From the NCBI GenBank assembly GCA_905221605.1, contig CAJNDS010000368.1, positions 1 through 64,000 on the forward strand: a stretch of DNA of 64,000 nt. Direction: 5' to 3'. Origin of the DNA: Symbiodinium natans (Eukaryota; Sar; Dinophyceae; Suessiales; Symbiodiniaceae). The position numbers and the translations under genes are program-made. This document shows positions 1-12,107 of this stretch, piece by piece. The notes below the pieces were generated by a model. That model searched no databases. It worked only from the letters and a program-made list of their open reading frames with translations, and was not told the origin of the DNA. Each line of letters opens with the position of its first letter. The first letter of the stretch is position 1.

Positions 1-384
1 GACTTGGAGCCAGCTGCGGCTTAAAATTCTTTTTACATGAAGGAAGAGAGGCAGCCAGAGTTCGTCCGGGCTAGAGGCCTTGCGGGGACCCCTTCAATAG
101 TATTATAAGCCCGGTCCCCGAGGCCTCGTAATCTTGCAAGCTAAAGGGGTTTTGGGATATTGTCGAAGCCTCACGAGGCCTCGAAAGGCCTCGAAACCCC
201 ATGAGTAAGGCCTCGGGAGGCCTCGGAAGGCCTAGAAACCCCATGAGTGCCTCGGGAGGCCTCGCGTACACATGTTTGCAAAAGTTGCCAGTTTGCGCGG
301 CTCCAAATCTGGGGATCGAAAAATCTCAACAATTCTGGCTTCGCGTGCGTGGGCCTCCCCTGTGCACGTTTCTCTCATGTTGAT
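1..384 (+). repeat. Array unit 1, short (384 bp)
   Basis: Holds only the first quarter of the monomer and ends at ctcatgttgat, exactly where short unit 4 ends. Followed directly by full unit 2. The window edge coincides with the start of this unit, so the array probably continues to the left. Confidence 0.9.
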
Positions 385-1891
385 GACTTGGAGCCAGCTG
401 CGGCTTAAAATTCTTTTTACATGAAGGAAGAGAGGCAGCCAGGGTTCGTCCGGGCTAGAGGCCTTGCGGGGACCCCTTCAATAGTATTATAAGCCCGGGT
501 CCCCGAGGCCTCGTAATCTTGCAAGCTAAAGGGGTTTTGGGATATTGTCGAAGCCTCACGAGGCCTCGAAAGGCCTCGAAACCCCATGAGTAAGGCCTCG
601 GGAGGCTTCGGAAGGCCTAGAAACCCCATGAGTGCCTCGGGAGGCCTCGCGTACACATGTTTGCAAAAGTTGCCAGTTTGCGCGGCTCCAAATCTGGGGA
701 TCGAAAAATCTCAACAATTCTGGCTTCGCGTGCGTGGGCCTCCCCTGTGCACGTTTCTCTCATGTTGATCTCTTCCACCAGAAGAAAGATGCCTGCAGAG
801 GTCGTGGTTCTCAGGTTTCCGCTTTGAGCGCTTGTCTGTGGGCCCCGACTGAAAGCGCGAGATGAATAAGCCTAAAAATAGAAGAATTCGCGGCTCCAAA
901 ATTGGGGCCGCCAGGTGGCCCCAAGTTTGGGGTCGCGGTTTCACAACCCCCAAATTTAATTTCAAATGGTATTACAGGAACTGGGTCCATTTCGCGGCCC
1001 TATTTTTGGGGCCCCAAGACGGCCCGTTTTTTGCCCCGAATTTGCCCGTGCAACCGGATCTCGTTGGCTGCGCCCCTGCCCTTGCTCGCCTTGTTCCAGT
1101 AACTTTGGACAGCGTCATCCTAAGCACACGGGGCTTGTCCGAAGCAGTTGCACGCGCGTCTTTGTACTGTTGCAGCGAGGCAGAACTGCAGGCCCGTCTT
1201 GGCGAAGCCAGAATTGCTTGTGTTTTGCGGGCCTGAAAGTGGGGTCGCCCGACAGCCCCGTAACTTGGGCTTCGTCCTGGCGCTGAGCTGCAGGTCTTTG
1301 TTGGTTTTTCCTGTGGAAAGGAGTCACGCTTCAAACTCTGGGAAGTTGACCAACGTGGCTTCAACGTGTTCTGTGGTTGCGCAGAGTCGCCTGCTAGACA
1401 TTGCAGAATGAGAACTTTTGGGGCTTGGGTTTTGGACAGCGGAGGTATTTAAGCGTGTTGCGCCGGCCCGGAACTTAAGTTGCCATGCACCTAAAAAAGG
1501 GAAAGGCCGATGCCAGCGAAAGCCTTGTGAACGTCAGTTCGTCTTCTCCATTGAAGTGCGTGTTGAGGTTTAAATGGTTGGGAGCGTTCACTTGGCTTAC
1601 ACGCAACGTCATCTTCGAGCCTCAGACTTTGCTGAAGGCTTCCAGGCCTCCAGTTGAACAGGGCGCGATTTTGTTTGCTTGCCCGCTGGAGACCAACATC
1701 AGCTTGCAATGTCACGCAGAGGGCTTCTCAGGACTTTCTGATGCCCGTCGAAATCTTTGAAAGCTCAGGATGCCTTATTTGAGGCCCGTCGAGAAGTCTG
1801 AAATTAAAACTTGCGGCAGCAAGAATAGCTTGTGCAGGATCAGCCCCTTCGAGGTCCGTCGTGATGTTTGGAATAGAGTGAGAATGAAGAG
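385..1891 (+). repeat. Array unit 2, full length (1507 bp)
   Basis: Complete monomer and a useful reference copy. It contains the AGGCCT-rich head, a middle with gggccccaagacggcccg, the block gaggtatttaagcgtgttgcgcc, and the common tail before the next gacttggag. Confidence 0.9.
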
Positions 1892-3339
1892 GACTTGGAG
1901 CCAGCTGCGGCTTAAAATTCTTTTTACATGAAGGAAGAGAGGCAGCCAGGGTTCGTCCGGGCTAGAGGCCTTGCGGGGACCCCTTCAATAGTATTATAAG
2001 CCCGGGTCCCCGAGGCCTCGTAATCTTGCAAGCTAAAGGAGTTTTGGGATATTGTCGAAGCCTCACGAGGCCTCGAAAGGCCTCGAAACCCCATGAGTAA
2101 GGCCTCGGGAGGCTTCGGAAGGCCTAGAAACCCCATGAGTGCCTCGGGAGGCCTCGCGTACACATGTTTGCAAAAGTTGCCAGTTTGCGCGGCTCCAAAT
2201 CTGGGGATCGAAAAATCTCAACAATTCTGGCTTCGCGTGCGTGGGCCTCCCCTGTGCACGTTTCTCTCATGTTGATCTCTTCCACCAGAAGAAAGCTGCC
2301 TGCAGAGGTCGTGGTTCTCAGGTTTCCGCTTTGAGCGCTTGTCTGTGGAAGCGCGAGATGAATAAGCCTAAAAATAGAAGAATTCGCGGCTCCAAAATTG
2401 GGGCCGCCAGGTGGCCCCAAGTTTGGGGTCGCGGTTTCACAACCCCCAAATTTAATTTCAAATGGTATTACAGGAACTGGGTCCATTTCGCGGCCCTATT
2501 TTTGGGGCCCCAAGACGGCCCGTTTTTTGCCCCGAATGTGCCCGTGCAACCGGATCTCGTTGGCTGCGCCCCTGCCCACGGGGCTTGTCCGAAGCAGTTG
2601 CACGCGCGTCTTTGTACTGTTGCAGTGAGGCAGAACTGGGCCCGTCTTGGCGAAGCCAGAATTGCTTGTGTTTTGCGGGCCTGAAAGTGGGGTCGCCCGA
2701 CAGCCCCGTAACTTGGGCTTCGTCCTGGCGCTGAGCTGCAGGTCTTTGTTGGTTTTTCCTGTGGAAAGGAGTCACGCTTCAAACTCTGGGAAGTTGACCA
2801 ACGTGGCTTCAACGTGTTCTGTGGTTGCGCAGAGTCGCCTGCTAGACATTGCAGAATGAGAACTTTTGGGGCTTGGGTTTTGGACAGCGGAGGTATTTAA
2901 GCGTGTTGCGCCGGCCCGGAACTTAAGTTGCCACGCACCTAAAAAAGGGAAAGGCCGATGCCAGCGAAAGCCTTGTGAACGTCAGTTCGTCTTCTCCATT
3001 GAAGTGCGTGTTGAGGTTTAAATGGTTGGGAGCGTTCACTTGGCTTACACGCAACGTCATCTTCGAGCCTCAGACTTTGCTGAAGGCTTCCAGGCCTCCA
3101 GTTGAACAGGGCGCGATTTTGTTTGCTTGCCCGCTGGAGACCAACATCAGCTTGCAATGTCACGCAGAGGGCTTCTCAGGACTTTCTGATGCCCGTCGAA
3201 ATCTTTGAAAGCTCAGGATGCCTTATTTGAGGCCCGTCGAGAAGTCTGAAATTAAAACTTGCGGCAGCAAGAATAGCTTGTGCAGGATCAGCCCCTTCGA
3301 GGTCCGTCGTGATGTTTGGAATAGAGTGAGAATGAAGAG
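1892..3339 (+). repeat. Array unit 3 (1448 bp)
   Basis: Nearly full monomer with two small deletions relative to unit 2: a loss after cttgtctgtgg, and a loss joining cctgccc to acggggcttg near 2576. The second deletion is shared with the inverted copy at 13605-15141, which links the two. Confidence 0.9.
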
Positions 3340-3721
3340 GACTTGGAGCCAGCTGCGGCTTAAAATTCTTTTTACATGAAAGAAGAGAGGCAGCCAGGGT
3401 TCGTCCGGGCTAGAGGGGTTGCGGGGACCCCTTCAAAGTATTATAAGCCTGGGTCCGAGGGCCTCGATCTTGCAAGCTGAAGGGGTTTGGATATTGTAGA
3501 AGCCTCACGAGGCATCGACAAAGGCCTCGAAACCCATGAGTCAGGGCCTCGGAGGCCTCGGAAGGCCCTAGAAACCCAGTATGAGTGCCTCGGGTGAGCC
3601 TTCGCGTTACACTGTTTGAAAAGTGCCAGTTGCGCGGCTCAAATCTGGATCGAAAAAAAATCTCAACCAATTTCGGCTCGCGTGCAGGGGCCTCCCCTGT
3701 GCACGTTTCTCTCATGTTGAT
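3340..3721 (+). repeat. Array unit 4, short and indel-rich (382 bp)
   Basis: Short unit ending at the same internal point as unit 1. Its first ~80 and last ~40 bases match the other units well. The central part (about 3430-3690) carries many one- and two-base gains and losses, often in homopolymers, for example an A-run at 3651-3660. Confidence 0.85.
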
Positions 3722-5289
3722 GACTTGGAGCCAGCTGCGGCTTAAAATTCTTTTTACATGAAGGAAGAGAGGCAGCCAGGGTTCGTCCGGGCTAGAGGCC
3801 TTGCGGGGACCCCTTCAATAGTATTATAAGCCCGGGTCCCCGAGGCCTCGTAATCTTGCAAGCTAAAGGGGTTTTGGGATATTGTCGAAGCCTCACGAGG
3901 CCTCGAAAGGCCTCGAAACCCCATGAGTAAGGCCTCGGGAGGCTTCGGAAGGCCTAGAAACCCCATGAATGCCTCGGGAGGCCTCGCGTACACATGTTTG
4001 CAAAAGTTGCCAGTTTGCGCGGCTCCAAATCTGGGGATCGAAAAATCTCAACAATTCGCGTACACATGTTTGCAAAAGTTGCCAGTTTGCGCAAGTCCAA
4101 ATCTGGGGTCGAAAAATCTCAACAATTCTGGCTTCGCGTGCGTGGGCCTCCCCTGTGCACGTTTCTCTCATGTTGATCTCTTCCACCAGAAGAAAGCTGC
4201 CTGCAGAGGTCGTGGTTCTCAGGTTTCCGCTTTGAGCGCTTGTCTGTGGGCCGCCTGAAAGCGCGAGATGAATAAGCCTAAAAATAGAAGAATTCGCGGC
4301 TCCAAAATTGGGGCCGCCAGGTGGCCCCAAGTTTGGGGTCGCGGTTTCACAACCCCCAAATTTAATTTCAAATGGTATTACAGGAACTGGGTCCATTTCG
4401 CGGCCCTATTTTTGGGGCCCCAAGACGGCCCGTTTTTTGCCCCGAATTTGCCCGTGCAACCGGATCTCGTTGGCTGCGCCCCTGCCCTTGCTCGCCTTGT
4501 TCCAGTAACTTTGGACAGCGTCATCCTAAGCACACGGGGCTTGTCCGAAGCAGTTGCACGCGCGTCTTTGTACTGTTGCAGTGAGGCAGAACTGCAGGCC
4601 CGTCTTGGCGAAGCCAGAATTGCTTGTGTTTTGCGGGCCTGAAAGTGGGGTCGCCCGACAGCCCCGTAACTTGGGCTTCGTCCTGGCGCTGAGCTGCAGG
4701 TCTTTGTTGGTTTTTCCTGTGGAAAGGAGTCACGCTTCAAACTCTGGGAAGTTGACCAACGTGGCTTCAACGTGTTCTGTGGTTGCGCAGAGTCGCCTGC
4801 TAGACATTGCAGAATGAGGACTTTTGGGGCTTGGGTTTTGGACGGCGGAGGTATTTAAGCGTGTTGCGCCGGCCCGGAACTTAAGTTGCCATGCACCTAA
4901 AGGGAAAGGCCGATGCCAGCGAAAGCCTTGTGAACGTCAGTTCGTCTTCTCCATTGAAGTGCGTGTTGAGGTTTAAATGGCTGGGAGCGTTCACTTGGCT
5001 TACACGCAACGTCATCTTCGAGCCTCAGACTTTGCTGAAGGCTTCCAGGCCTCCAGTTGAACAGGGCGCGATTTTGTTTGCTTGCCCGCTGGAGACCAAC
5101 ATCAGCTTGCAATGTCACGCAGAGGGCTTCTCAGGACTTTCTGACGCCCGTCGAAATCTTTGAAAGCTCAGGATGCCTTATTTGAGGCCCGTCGAGAAGT
5201 CTGAAATCTTGCGGCAGCAAGAATAGCTTGTGCAGGATCAGCCCCTTCGAGGTCCGTCGTGATGTTTGGAATAGAGTGAGAATGAAGAG
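3722..5289 (+). repeat. Array unit 5 (1568 bp) with a 70-bp internal duplication
   Basis: Full monomer in which the block from cgcgtacacatgtttgc to ctcaacaatt is present twice in a row (about 3986-4057 and 4057-4127). The second copy has a few substitutions. Confidence 0.9.
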
Positions 5290-6411
5290 GACTTGGAGCC
5301 AGCTGCGGCTTAAAATTCTTTTTACATGAAGGAAGAGAGGCAGCCAGGGTTCGTCCGGGCTAGAGGCCTTGCGGGGACCCCTTCAATAGTATTATAAGCC
5401 CGGGTCCCCGAGGCCTCGTAATCTTGCAAGCTAAAGGGGTTTTGGGATATTGTCGAAGCCTCACGAGGCCTCGAAAGGCCTCGAAACCCCATGAGTAAGG
5501 CCTCGGGAGGCCTCGGAAGGCCTAGAAACCCCATGAGTGCCTCGGGAGGCCTCGCGTGGGCCAGTTTGCGCGGCTCCAAATCTGGGGATCGAAAAATCTC
5601 AACAATTCTGGCTTCGCGTGCGTGGGCCTCCCCTGTGCACGTTTCTCTCATGTTGATCTCTTCCACCAGAAGAAAGCTGCCTGCAGAGGTCGTGGTTCTC
5701 AGGTTTCCGCTTTGAGCGCTTGTCTGTGGGCCCCGACTGAAAGCGCGAGATGAATAAGCCTAAAAATAGAAGAATTCGCGGCTCCAAAATTGGGGCCGCC
5801 AGGTGGCCCCAAGTTTGGGGTCGCGGTTTCACAACCCCCAAATTTAATTTCAAATGGTATTACAGGAACTGGGTCCATTTCGCGGCCCTATTTTTGGGGC
5901 CCCAAGACGGCCCGTTTTTTGCCCCGAATTTGCCCGTGCAACCGGATCTCGTTGGCTGCGCCCCTGCCCTTGCTCGCCTTGTTCCAGTAACTTTGGACAG
6001 CGTCATCCTAAGCACACGGGGCTTGTCCGAAGCAGTTGCACGCGCGTCTTTGTACTGTTGCAGTGAGGCAGAACTGCAGGCCCGTCTTCAGCGAAATTCG
6101 TTTTTACATGGTTGGGAAGGAACGAACGTCATCTTCGAGCCTCAGACTTTGCTGAAGGCTTCCAGGCCTCCAGTTGAACAGGGCGCGATTTTGTTTGCTT
6201 GCCCGCTGGAGACCAACATCAGCTTGCAATGTCACGCAGAGGGCTTCTCAGGACTTTCTGATGCCCGTCGAAATCTTTGAAAGCTCAGGATGCCTTATTT
6301 GAGGCCCGTCGAGAAGTCTGAAATTAAAACTTGCGGCAGCAAGAATAGCTTGTGCAGGATCAGCCCCTTCGAGGTCCGTCGTGATGTTTGGAATAGAGTG
6401 AGAATGAAGAG
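5290..6411 (+). repeat. Array unit 6 with deletion and filler (1122 bp)
   Basis: Most of the central part is missing. After gcaggcccgtctt (near 6090) there are about 35 bases not found at this place in other units (6090-6124), then the sequence resumes at aacgtcatcttcgagcc. The head also lacks the tacacatgtttgcaaaagt block. Confidence 0.9.
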
Positions 6412-7538
6412 GACTTGGAGCCAGCTGCGGCTTAAAATTCTTTTTACATGAAGGAAGAGAGGCAGCCAGGGTTCGTCCGGGCTAGAGGCCTTGCGGGGAC
6501 CCCTTCAATAGTATTATAAGCCCGGGTCCCCGAGGCCTCGTAATCTTGCAAGCTAAAGGGGTTTTGGGATATTGTCGAAGCCTCACGAGGCCTCGAAAGG
6601 CCTCGAAACCCCATGAGTAAGGCCTCGAGGCTTCGGAAGGCCTAGAAACCCCATGAGTGCCTCGGGAGGCCTCGCGTACACATGTTTGCAAAAGTTGCCA
6701 GTTTGCGCGGCTCCAAATCTGGGGATCGAAAAATCTCAACAATTCTGGCTTCGCGTGCGTGGGCCTCCCCTGTGCACGTTTCTGTCCGAAGCAGTTGCAC
6801 GCGCGTCTTTGTACTGTTGCAGTGAGGCAGAACTGCAGGCCCGTCTTGGCGAAGCCAGAATTGCTTGTGTTTTGCGGGCCTGAAAGTGGGGTCGCCCGAC
6901 AGCCCCGTAACTTGGGCTTCGTCCTGGCGCTGAGCTGCAGGTCTTTGTTGGTTTTTCCTGTGGAAAGGAGTCACGCTTCAAACTCTGGGAAGTTGACCAA
7001 CGTGGCTTCAACGTGTTCTGTGGTTGCGCAGAGTCGCCTGCTAGACATTGCAGAATGAGAACTTTTGGGGCTTGGGTTTTGGACAGCGGAGGTATTTAAG
7101 CGTGTTGCGCCGGCCCGGAACTTAAGTTGCCATGCACCTAAAAAAGGGAAAGGCCGATGCCAGCGAAAGCCTTGTGAACGTCAGTTCGTCTTCTCCATTG
7201 AAGTGCGTGTTGAGGTTTAAATGGTTGGGAGCGTTCACTTGGCTTACACGCAACGTCATCTTCGAGCCTCAGACTTTGCTGAAGGCTTCCAGGCCTCCAG
7301 TTGAACAGGGCGCGATTTTGTTTGCTTGCCCGCTGGAGACCAACATCAGCTTGCAATGTCACGCAGAGGGCTTCTCAGGACTTTCTGATGCCCGTCGAAA
7401 TCTTTGAAAGCTCAGGATGCCTTATTTGAGGCCCGTCGAGAAGTCTGAAATTAAAACTTGCGGCAGCAAGAATAGCTTGTGCAGGATCAGCCCCTTCGAG
7501 GTCCGTCGTGATGTTTGGAATAGAGTGAGAATGAAGAG
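6412..7538 (+). repeat. Array unit 7 with internal deletion (1127 bp)
   Basis: A clean deletion near 6783 joins ctgtgcacgtttct to gtccgaagcagttgc, removing roughly 380 bases. The remainder matches full units. Confidence 0.9.
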
Positions 7539-9046
7539 GACTTGGAGCCAGCTGCGGCTTAAAATTCTTTTTACATGAAGGAAGAGAGGCAGCCAGGGTT
7601 CGTCCGGGCTAGAGGCCTTGCGGGGACCCCTTCAATAGTATTATAAGCCCGGGTCCCCGAGGCCTCGTAATCTTGCAAGCTAAAGGGGTTTTGGGATATT
7701 GTCGAAGCCTCACGAGGCCTCGAAAGGCCTCGAAACCCCATGAGTAAGGCCTCGGGAGGCTTCGGAAGGCCTAGAAACCCCATGAGTGCCTCGGGAGGCC
7801 TCGCGTACACATGTTTGCAAAAGTTGCCAGTTTGCGCGGCTCCAAATCTGGGGATCGAAAAATCTCAACAATTCTGGCTTCGCGTGCGTGGGCCTCCCCT
7901 GTGCACGTTTCTCTCATGTTGATCTCTTCCACCAGAAGAAAGCTGCCTGCAGAGGTCGTGGTTCTCAGGTTTCCGCTTTGAGCGCTTGTCTGTGGGCCCC
8001 GACTGAAAGCGCGAGATGAATAAGCCTAAAAATAGAAGAATTCGCGGCTCCAAAATTGGGGCCGCCAGGTGGCCCCAAGTTTTGGGGTCGCGGTTTCACA
8101 ACCCCCAAATTTAATTTCAAATGGTATTACAGGAACTGGGTCCATTTCGCGGCCCTATTTTTGGGGCCCCAAGACGGCCCGTTTTTTGCCCCGAATTTGC
8201 CCGTGCAACCGGATCTCGTTGGCTGCGCCCCTGCCCTTGCTCGCCTTGTTCCAGTAACTTTGGACAGCGTCATCCTAAGCACACGGGGCTTGTCCGAAGC
8301 AGTTGCACGCGCGTCTTTGTACTGTTGCAGTGAGGCAGAACTGCAGGCCCGTCTTGGCGAAGCCAGAATTGCTTGTGTTTTGCGGGCCTGAAAGTGGGGT
8401 CGCCCGACAGCCCCGTAACTTGGGCTTCGTCCTGGCGCTGAGCTGCAGGTCTTTGTTGGTTTTTCCTGTGGAAAGGAGTCACGCTTCAAACTCTGGGAAG
8501 TTGACCAACGTGGCTTCAACGTGTTCTGTGGTTGCGCAGAGTCGCCTGCTAGACATTGCAGAATGAGAACTTTTGGGGCTTGGGTTTTGGACAGCGGAGG
8601 TATTTAAGCGTGTTGCGCCGGCCCGGAACTTAAGTTGCCATGCACCTAAAAAAGGGAAAGGCCGATGCCAGCGAAAGCCTTGTGAACGTCAGTTCGTCTT
8701 CTCCATTGAAGTGCGTGTTGAGGTTTAAATGGTTGGGAGCGTTCACTTGGCTTACACGCAACGTCATCTTCGAGCCTCAGACTTTGCTGAAGGCTTCCAG
8801 GCCTCCAGTTGAACAGGGCGCGATTTTGTTTGCTTGCCCGCTGGAGACCAACATCAGCTTGCAATGTCACGCAGAGGGCTTCTCAGGACTTTCTGATGCC
8901 CGTCGAAATCTTTGAAAGCTCAGGATGCCTTATTTGAGGCCCGTCGAGAAGTCTGAAATTAAAACTTGCGGCAGCAAGAATAGCTTGTGCAGGATCAGCC
9001 CCTTCGAGGTCCGTCGTGATGTTTGGAATAGAGTGAGAATGAAGAG
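7539..9046 (+). repeat. Array unit 8, full length (1508 bp)
   Basis: Full monomer, close to unit 2, with one extra T in ccaagttttggggtcg that it shares with unit 9. Confidence 0.9.
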
Positions 9047-10501
9047 GACTTGGAGCCAGCTGCGGCTTAAAATTCTTTTTACATGAAGGAAGAGAGGCAG
9101 CCAGGGTTCGTCCGGGCTAGAGGCCTTGCGGGGACCCCTTCAATAGTATTATAAGCCCGGGTCCCCGAGGCCTCGTAATCTTGCAAGCTAAAGGGGTTTT
9201 GGGATATTGTCGAAGCCTCACGAGGCCTCGAAAGGCCTCGAAACCCCATGAGTAAGGCCTCGGGAGGCTTCGGAAGGCCTAGAAACCCCATGAGTGCCTC
9301 GGGAGGCCTCGCGTACACATGTTTGCAAAAGTTGCCAGTTTGCGCGGCTCCAAATCTGGGGATCGAAAAATCTCAACAATTCTGGCTTCGCGTGCGTGGG
9401 CCTCCCCTGTGCACGTTTCTCTCATGTTGATCTCTTCCACCAGAAGAAAGCTGCCTGCAGAGGTCGTGGTTCTCAGGTTTCCGCTTTGAGCGCTTGTCTG
9501 TGGGCCCCGACTGAAAGCGCGAGATGAATAAGCCTAAAAATAGAAGAATTCGCGGCTCCAAAATTGGGGCCGCCAGGTGGCCCCAAGTTTTGGGGTCGCG
9601 GTTTCACAACCCCCAAATTTAATTTCAAATGGTATTACAGGAACTGGGTCCATTTCGCGGCCCTATTTTTGGGGCCCCAAGACGGCCCGTTTTTTGCCAG
9701 TAACTTTGGACAGCGTCATCCTAAGCGCACAGGGCTTGTCCGAAGCAGTTGCACGCGCGTCTTTGTACTGTTGCACTGAGGCAGAACTGCAAACTGTGGA
9801 GGCCCGTCTTGGCGAAGCCAGAATTGCTTGTGTTTTGCGGGCCTGAAAGTGGGGTCGCCCGACAGCCCCGTAACTTGGGCTTCGTCCTGGCGCTGAGCTG
9901 CAGGTCTTTGTTGGTTTTTCCTGTGGAAAGGAGTCACGCTTCAAACTCTGGGAAGTTGACCAACGTGGCTTCAACGTGTTCTGTGGTTGCGCAGAGTCGC
10001 CTGCTAGACATTGCAGAATGAGAACTTTTGGGGCTTGGGTTTTGGACGGCGGAGGTATTTAAGCGTGTTGCGCCGGCCCGGAACTTAAGTTGCCATGCAC
10101 CTAAAAAAGAGAAAGGCCGATGCCAGCGAAAGCCTTGTGAACGTCAGTTCGTCTTCTCCATTGAAGTGCGTGTTGAGGTTTAAATGGTTGGGAGCGTTCA
10201 CTTGGCTTACACGCAACGTCATCTTCGAGCCTCAGACTTTGCTGAAGGCTTCCAGGCCTCCAGTTGAACAGGGCGCGATTTTGTTTGCTTGCCCGCTGGA
10301 GACCAACATCAGCTTGCAATGTCACGCAGAGGGCTTCTCAGGACTTTCTGATGCCCGTCGAAATCTTTGAAAGCTCAGGATGCCTTATTTGAGGCCCGTC
10401 GAGAAGTCTGAAATTAAAACTTGCGGCAGCAAGAATAGCTTGTGCAGGATCAGCCCCTTCGAGGTCCGTCGTGATGTTTGGAATAGAGTGAGAATGAAGA
10501 G
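9047..10501 (+). repeat. Array unit 9 (1455 bp)
   Basis: Near-full monomer. A deletion near 9698 joins gttttttgcc to agtaactttgg. It has private changes nearby, including a short gain (aaactgtgg) near 9790, and shares the extra T with unit 8. Confidence 0.9.
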
Positions 10502-10935
10502 GACTTGGAGCCAGCTGCGGCTTAAAATTCTTTTTACATGAAGGAAGAGAGGCAGCCAGGGTTCGTCCGGGCTAGAGGCCTTGCGGGGACCCCTTCAATA
10601 GTATTATAAGCCCGGGTCCCCAAGGCTTCGTAATCTTGCAAACTAAAGGGGTTTTGGGATTTTGTCGAGGCCTCACGAGGCCTTGAAAGGCCTCGAAACC
10701 CCATGAGTAAGGCCTCGGGAGGCCTCGGAAGGCCTCGAAACCCCATGAGTGCCTCGGGAGGCCTTGGAAGGCCTCGGAAGGCCTCGAACCTCCGCAGGTA
10801 AGGCCTCAGAGGCCTTGCAATTTCGCGTACACATGTTTGCAACAGTTGCCAGTTTGCGCCCAAATCTGGGGGTCGGAAAATCTCAACAATTCTGGCTTCG
10901 CGTGCGTGGGCCTCCCCTGTAACTTCAGGGGAAAG
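10502..10935 (+). repeat. Array unit 10, diverged terminal fragment
   Basis: Right-hand edge of the array. It keeps the monomer head but has more substitutions and an enlarged aggcctcggaaggcctcg block (about 10705-10815). Similarity stops near cctcccctgtaacttcagg. Edge units of satellites are commonly the most diverged. Confidence 0.85.
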
Positions 10936-11106
10936 GACTGATGACATCATTCAGTCAGGACTGCAATTCATCCCGGCGTCATTTGCTTTAGCCACCATCG
11001 AAGTGTCATCTTCGTTGCAGCTAGTCTGGACCCAAGGATCTCACACTTACTGAAGCGAAGCAATTGTTGCCTTCCAAGCCGTTTGGAAACCCTCCGTTTG
11101 CTTGTC

Positions 11107-11402
11107 AGGATGGGGGGGGCTTGATGGGCCCATCACCTTTGCTCAGAGGGAGGGGGGGGCAAAGGGGGGGGCTTTGGAGAAGACCCTTTGAAGGGGCTTT
11201 AAAGGGGGGGGGGTTAAGGGAGGGTAAGGGAGCTTAAGGGGGTCTTAAAGGGGGGCTTAAGGGGGCGGTTAAGGGGGGGCTTAAGGGGGGGGCTTGAAGG
11301 GGGCTTAAAGGGGGTAGGGGGGGGGGGGGGGGCTTAAAAGGGGGCTAGAGAAGGCTTAAGGGGGAGGGCTTAAGGGGGCTGAAAAAAGGGGGGCTTAAGG
11401 GC
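11107..11402. repeat. G-rich low-complexity tract with CTTAA spacers
   Basis: Runs of 5-13 G separated mainly by cttaa, giving repeated CTTAAG palindromes. The plus strand is almost free of C except in the spacer. The G-runs could form quadruplexes. No ORF of interest. Confidence 0.9.
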
Positions 11403-11885
11403 GACTCTAAACATTACTTTATCTTGAAGATGAGAGAGAAGGGATTTATTCTAAATTCCACCCCCCCTCGAATCTTGTTTTGTTTTTTGGATTTCGTTCT
11501 TCGAAACTAGAGAAGTGAAACTCTAACTTCCATTTGAAAAGAGAGAGAAAGGAATTTATTCTAAATTCCACACCCCTCGAATCTTGTTATATTTTTGCAT
11601 TTTTTTGGGATTTCAATATTCGAAACCAGAGAAGTGAGACTCTAAACATACATTTCCCTTTACGAAGCGAAAGAAGGGAATGTATTCTAAATTCCACCCC
11701 CTCGAATCTTGTTATACATTTTGTGTTTGTTTTTGGATTTCATTCTTCGAAACCAGAGAAATAAGACTCTAAACATTCATTTCCCTTTACGACAAGAAAG
11801 AAGGGAATGTATTCTAAATTCCACCCCCTCGAATCTTGTTTTGTTTTTTGGGTTTCATTCTTCGAAACCAGAGAAGTGAAACTTT
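11403..11885. repeat. Four tandem units of ~117-127 bp
   Basis: Units start at about 11403, 11520, 11638 and 11765, each with (g)actctaa. They share the core attctaaattccaccccc, then tcgaatcttgtt and ttcgaaacc.gagaag. The 76-aa ORF at 11534-11764 simply reads through two units. Confidence 0.85.
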
Positions 11886-12107
11886 TTTTTAGGGGAGCTT
11901 GAGGGCAATTCCACCCCGCTCGCTTCTTCTTTTGTTTTTTGTGTTCATTACTCGAGTTTCAAGGAGCAGAGAGTTCATAGCAGTGACGTGGCGCGGGGCT
12001 AAGCCGAGAACCCCATGTTTTGTTTCACAGATGATTCATATGCTTCCACGCGAGCTTGCCCGGCAGAAAAAAGCGGGGGGGGTTGGGCCATTTGCAAACA
12101 CGATGCT

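Larger units (their letters stand above)
1..10935. repeat. Tandem array of a ~1.5 kb monomer (10 units)
   Basis: Ten head-to-tail copies start with the same block (gacttggagccagctgcgg) at 1, 385, 1892, 3340, 3722, 5290, 6412, 7539, 9047 and 10502. Full units are about 1.45-1.57 kb. Others are truncated (1, 4, 10) or internally deleted (6, 7). Each unit begins with short GC-rich motifs built on aggcctcg and ccccatgagt, continues through a G/C-rich middle, and ends near ggaatagagtgagaatgaag. Short ORFs recur in every frame and on both strands, but deletions break them at different places. I see no conserved domain, so I treat the array as satellite-like non-coding DNA. Further inverted or decayed copies lie at 13605-15141, 17165-17405 and 18027-18162. 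Confidence 0.95.

Noticed and set aside
180-270. AGGCCTCG-rich head of the monomer as a CRISPR-like array
   Set aside because: The units are short, degenerate and palindromic with no spacer regularity, and the setting is eukaryotic.
862-1236. Recurrent 124-aa ORF (MNKPKNRRIRGSK...) in array units as a repeated gene
   Set aside because: It is broken at different places in units 3, 6, 7, 8 and 9, and equally long ORFs exist in other frames and on the other strand. It has no domain.
11107-11402. G-rich tract as a telomere
   Set aside because: The repeat is GnCTTAA of irregular length, not the TTTAGGG-type expected for dinoflagellates, and it is internal.
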